From NCBI RefSeq assembly GCF_900465315.1, contig NZ_UBIX01000013.1: a stretch of 64,000 bases of DNA; one strand, given 5' to 3'. Positions within the stretch are counted from its first letter, which is position 1; each line of letters begins with the position of its first letter. Shown here piece by piece: positions 61,295-64,000 of this stretch. The position numbers and the translations under genes were made by a program. The notes beneath the pieces are model-generated. The model was not told the origin of the DNA and did not search any database. It saw only the letters and a list, made by a program, of their open reading frames with translations. Origin of the DNA: Asaia bogorensis_B. GTDB taxonomy: Bacteria > Pseudomonadota > Alphaproteobacteria > Acetobacterales > Acetobacteraceae.

Positions 61295-62158
61295 GTGGAT
61301 CGTTCCGTGTCAAATTGGCCCAGCACTGTCAGCATTCATCCCAGCGCCCTAGTCGCACCCGAGGCGATACTGGGTGAGAATGTCACCATCGGGCCCTGGT
61401 GTTCCGTTGGCCCCGATGTCTCGATCGGCGAGGGGGCCCGTCTTCATGCCAATGTCATCATCGACGGATTGACCGAGATCGGTGCGCGGGTTGAAGTATT
61501 TCCCTTCGTGACGATCGGTCTTGCGCCGCAGGACCTCAAATACAAGGGCGAGCCGACACGCTGCGTGATTGGCGCCCATACCGTCATTCGTGAAAACGTG
61601 ACAATCCATCGCGGCACGGCACAAGGAACGGCGCTTACCCAAATCGGCTCGCACTGTCTGATCATGGCGAATGCCCATGTCGCGCATGACTGCATGATCG
61701 GTGATGGCGTGATCATCGTGAACAATGTGGTTATGGGCGGTCATGTCGAGATTGGCGATGGTGCCCGTGTCATGGGGGCGGCTGCGCTGCACCAGTTCGT
61801 GCGTATCGGTCGCGGTGCGCTGGTTGGTGGCGTATGCGGTGTCGAAGCTGACGTCATTCCCTACGGTAGCGTGCTTGGAAACCGGGCGCGCCTTGTGGGA
61901 TTGCACTGGATCTGGCTGCGCCGCCAGGGCGTCAGCGCCGAGGAAATCCAGCAGATGCGCCGCGCTTTCCGTATTCTCTACCCGCGCACTGGCCGCAATG
62001 AGCAGGTGCTCGAAGCCCGTCTTGCGGCTGTGAAGCGTGACTTTCCTGACAGCCCTCGTGTGCAGGAAATCATCGCTTTCATGGAAGTCCAGAGCCGGCG
62101 TGGTCTTGTCCGCGCCGCCAGCCCTGCGCAGCTCTCCGCCGAGACGGAGGGCGTGTGA
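61295..62158 (+). CDS. lpxA: UDP-N-acetylglucosamine acyltransferase
   Basis: 287 residues from a GTG start. Hexapeptide-repeat trimer that places the first acyl chain on lipid A. It has IHPSALVAPEAILGENVTIG, VFPFVTIGLAPQDLKYKG, ENVTIHRGTAQG, and the catalytic His in ANAHVAHDCMIGDGV. GSVLGNRARLVGLHWIWLRR is the usual start of the C-terminal helical domain. The tail after about 265 is longer than E. coli LpxA by some 20 residues. The next gene, lpxI, overlaps by four bases. Confidence 0.95.
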   Translation: MDRSVSNWPSTVSIHPSALVAPEAILGENVTIGPWCSVGPDVSIGEGARLHANVIIDGLTEIGARVEVFPFVTIGLAPQDLKYKGEPTRCVIGAHTVIRENVTIHRGTAQGTALTQIGSHCLIMANAHVAHDCMIGDGVIIVNNVVMGGHVEIGDGARVMGAAALHQFVRIGRGALVGGVCGVEADVIPYGSVLGNRARLVGLHWIWLRRQGVSAEEIQQMRRAFRILYPRTGRNEQVLEARLAAVKRDFPDSPRVQEIIAFMEVQSRRGLVRAASPAQLSAETEGV

Positions 62159-62997
62159 CTGCCGCACCGGTCGGTATTCTGGCAGGGGGTGGTCCGCTCC
62201 CTTTCCAGGTGGCCGATTCAGTGCGCGCCCAGGGGGGCGAGGTTTTTATCATCGGGTTTCAGGATTTTGTTGATCCCGATCTGATCCGTGCCTGGCCACA
62301 TCGTATCATCCGTCTGGCTGCGGCGGGCGAAATTCTCTCCACACTTCGTGCTGCCGGTTGCCGCGATATCGTGCTTATCGGCCCGGTAAAGCGACCGGCC
62401 CTGCGTGATCTGCGCCCCGACGCGGAAGGTGCGCGTCTGCTCGCGCGGGTTGGGCGCGCGCTCTTCTCCGGTGATGACGGGTTGCTCGGCGCGCTCGTGC
62501 GGATTTTCGGTGAAGAGGGCTTTCGCGTCCGTGGCGCCCATGAATTTCTGACCCGCTCGCTCGGTCGCCCCGGCGCCATGGGGCAATACGCGCCGGATGA
62601 TCTTGCACTGAGCGATATCAGGCGCGGTATTGCTGTCGTGCGTGGGCTGGGTGCGCTGGATATCGGGCAGGGGTGCATCGTGCAGGATAGCCTGGTTCTT
62701 GCTGTTGAGGCTATCGAAGGGACGGATGCCATGATTGCGCGGGCAGGGGGGCTGCGCCAGCCTGGCCCCGGTGGCGTGCTGGTGAAGATGCTGAAACCCG
62801 GCCAGGAAAAGCGGGCCGACATGCCGACGATTGGCCCTCAAACCATCCGGAACGCCGCCACTGCCGGATTGCGTGGCATCGCGTTCGAGACGGGAGGCAC
62901 CCTTCTGACGGATCCGGCCGCCTGCGAGGCAACCGCCGACCGCTCAGGTCTGTTTCTCTATGGTCTGAGCCCGGCCGAACTGCTGGGCGCTGACTGA
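62155..62997 (+). CDS. lpxI: UDP-2,3-diacylglucosamine diphosphatase LpxI
   Basis: 280 residues from a GTG overlapping the lpxA stop. LpxI hydrolyses UDP-2,3-diacylglucosamine to lipid X, replacing LpxH in alphaproteobacteria. Readable segments: GILAGGGPLPFQVADSVRAQ, LIGPVKRPALRDLRPDAEGA, FSGDDGLLGALVRIFGEEGF, and in the C-terminal domain GCIVQDSLVLAVEAIEGTDA and GVLVKMLKPGQEKRADMPTI with the catalytic acidic residues. It completes the lpxD-fabZ-lpxA-lpxI block. lpxB is not in the window. Confidence 0.94.
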   Translation: MTAAPVGILAGGGPLPFQVADSVRAQGGEVFIIGFQDFVDPDLIRAWPHRIIRLAAAGEILSTLRAAGCRDIVLIGPVKRPALRDLRPDAEGARLLARVGRALFSGDDGLLGALVRIFGEEGFRVRGAHEFLTRSLGRPGAMGQYAPDDLALSDIRRGIAVVRGLGALDIGQGCIVQDSLVLAVEAIEGTDAMIARAGGLRQPGPGGVLVKMLKPGQEKRADMPTIGPQTIRNAATAGLRGIAFETGGTLLTDPAACEATADRSGLFLYGLSPAELLGAD

Positions 62998-63051
62998 TCA
63001 TCCTGTCCGGTGTGCTGCGCATTCCGGACCCAACTGCCCGGGAGAGCCACA

Positions 63052-63447
63052 ATGGCAAGCTATCTGCACACGATGATACGCGTTCAGGATCTCGATAAGA
63101 GCGTTGCTTTCTACAAAATTCTGGGGATGCGTGAGATCCGTCGTCGCGAAGTGCCCGATGGTCGCTACACGCTGGTCTATATGGGTTTCAACGACAACGC
63201 CCATGGTGAGGCGGAAGTCGAGCTCACCTATAACTGGGATCAGGAAGGTCCTTACGAGCTCGGGACGGGCTTCGGGCATTTTGCGATCGGCGTGCCTGAT
63301 GCGGCCCGTACCGTCGAGACGGTCCGAAGCAATGGCGGCAAGGTCACGCGCGAAGCTGGGCCAGTCAAGTTCGGCACAACAATCATCGCCTTCGTTGAAG
63401 ATCCCGATGGCTACAAGATCGAGATCATCCAGAAGGACACGTTCTGA
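63052..63447 (+). CDS. gloA: Lactoylglutathione lyase (glyoxalase I)
   Basis: 131 residues from ATG 63052, six bases after GGAGAG. Signatures: YLHTMIRVQDLDKSVAFYKI with the first His ligand, YTLVYMGFNDN, AEVELTYNWDQEGPYELGTG with the Glu, GFGHFAIGVPDAA with the second His, and FVEDPDGYKIEIIQ with the last Glu. It detoxifies methylglyoxal with glutathione. The full set of four metal ligands suggests an active Ni-type enzyme as in E. coli GloA. Single gene after the lpx block. Confidence 0.95.
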   Translation: MASYLHTMIRVQDLDKSVAFYKILGMREIRRREVPDGRYTLVYMGFNDNAHGEAEVELTYNWDQEGPYELGTGFGHFAIGVPDAARTVETVRSNGGKVTREAGPVKFGTTIIAFVEDPDGYKIEIIQKDTF

Positions 63448-63521
63448 GGGAAAGATCGGGCGGGCGCATGACTCACCCGCCTTGCGCCTCGCCCGGACAT
63501 GGGGCGGGGCGTCTGGTGACC

Positions 63522-63734
63522 CTAGTTCGCCACGCGCGAGCGCTTGAGGCGTTCGGTCGCTTTTTCCAGCGCTTTGACGATGCTGGCGGCGTGCCGTTTG
63601 ACCGTCTCGTCACCATGCGACGTCAGCAAGTCGGCAGCGAGAAGGGCAGTCGCCAGATCGTTGCGCAGATCATGACGAAGCGTTTTCAGCCTCGTCTCGG
63701 TATCGGTTGGTGGCGTTTCATCGCGCAGTGTCAT
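63522..63734 (-). CDS. Small stand-alone HisKA-like (DHp) protein
   Basis: 70 residues from ATG 63734, seven bases after AAGGAG. After a short polar N-terminus comes a single histidine-kinase-like phosphoacceptor helix pair: TLRHDLRNDLATALLAADLL with the H-box His21, then VKRHAASIVKALEKATERLK as the second helix. No ATP-binding catalytic domain follows, and the frame is complete. Stand-alone DHp domains can act as phosphotransfer proteins. Whether His21 is phosphorylated here is unknown. The gene is divergent from rpmH across 148 bases. Confidence 0.65.
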   Translation of the reverse strand: MTLRDETPPTDTETRLKTLRHDLRNDLATALLAADLLTSHGDETVKRHAASIVKALEKATERLKRSRVAN

Positions 63735-63754
63735 GGTCAGACTCCTTGATTTGA

Positions 63755-63783
63755 TTGACAGCGCAGTTTCAGGCCCGTAAAAG
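63755..63783 (+). promoter_or_regulatory. rpmH promoter
   Basis: TTGACA (63755-63760), 17 bases, TAAAAG (63778-63783). The -35 region and its flanks match the rpsD promoter almost base for base. The leader to rpmH is about 95 bases. Confidence 0.7.
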
Positions 63784-63882
63784 CCCGCGCACAGAGGAAG
63801 ATGGCGTCAGCCTTGTGTCGTCTTCTTGTCGGGGGTGGAGCCAGGGGCCTCACCATCATTCATTGCCTTGAGGAATGACGCC

Positions 63883-64000
63883 ATGAAGCGTACATATCAA
63901 CCGTCCAAGCTCGTCCGCAAGCGTCGCCACGGCTTCCGTGCACGTATGGAAACCGTCGGTGGCCGTCGCGTCATCAACAACCGTCGCGCCAAGGGCCGCA
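63883..64000 (+). CDS. rpmH: Ribosomal protein bL34 (partial at right edge)
   Basis: ATG 63883 follows GAGG; 39 codons are visible before the edge. The residues read MKRTYQPSKLVRKRRHGFRA, then RMETVGGRRVINNRRAKGR, the near-invariant L34 sequence. Only the last few residues are missing. bL34 is a small basic protein of the large subunit and is usually followed by rnpA (RNase P protein), expected just outside the window. Confidence 0.96.
   Translation, partial: MKRTYQPSKLVRKRRHGFRARMETVGGRRVINNRRAKGR

Noticed and set aside
1..64000. CRISPR arrays, insertion sequences, prophage and integrative elements
   Set aside because: No regularly spaced repeats, transposase, integrase other than xerD, or phage structural genes were seen. 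xerD is the chromosomal recombinase beside aroK and accA, not a mobile-element integrase.

Overview
The window looks like a chromosomal segment of an acetic acid bacterium (Acetobacteraceae, Alphaproteobacteria), probably near Asaia, Gluconobacter or Kozakia. Three things point there: a transaldolase fused to glucose-6-phosphate isomerase, a near-complete pentose phosphate cluster, and an alphaproteobacterial set of housekeeping genes with GC-rich codon use. Species-level placement is inference. I see no insertion sequence, prophage, CRISPR array, rRNA or tRNA gene.

Layout. 1-5.7 kb, mostly minus strand: a CtrA-like response regulator cut by the left edge, small unknown genes, an M29 aminopeptidase, hisC and an ankyrin-repeat gene. 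6.4-17.3 kb, plus strand: tkt, tal-pgi, gnd, zwf, a HAD phosphatase, pgl, rpiA and gntK. Together these cover the oxidative and non-oxidative pentose phosphate pathway and gluconate entry. Strong hairpin terminators isolate gnd. 17.5-25.1 kb: a DUF4349 lipoprotein, an MFS transporter, a yaeR-type VOC protein, trmJ-cysS, a MATE exporter and a BON-LysM protein. 25.1-29.0 kb: rpsD, prfC, an unannotated 47-residue membrane peptide and an OmpA-type porin. 29.3-33.4 kb: an aroK-aroB fusion, a small membrane protein, xerD and accA. 33.4-44.5 kb: a cinA-like gene, an SMP-30 lactonase, a Rieske oxygenase with a GNAT-Nudix fusion, a TonB receptor, a DUF815 ATPase, yajC, sodB, a beta-hydroxyacid dehydrogenase and a NYN-domain protein. 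44.8-50.5 kb: rpoZ, rel, acpS, lepB, rnc, era. 50.6-63.0 kb: pyrH, frr, uppS, cdsA, dxr, rseP, bamA, an ompH-like gene, lpxD, fabZ, lpxA, lpxI, the standard translation, lipid and outer-membrane cluster. The right edge holds a glyoxalase I, a tiny histidine-kinase-like phosphoacceptor protein and the start of rpmH.

Most of the window is ordinary core genome. The points most worth a second look are: a CtrA-type receiver whose phosphoacceptor Asp51 is naturally Glu; a 70-residue stand-alone HisKA-like protein; a group of DnaA-box-like and GANTC sites after gntK; a 47-codon membrane peptide whose leader shares an element with the ompA-type gene; and a Rieske oxygenase/GNAT-Nudix operon. I found no clearly new defence or biosynthetic system.
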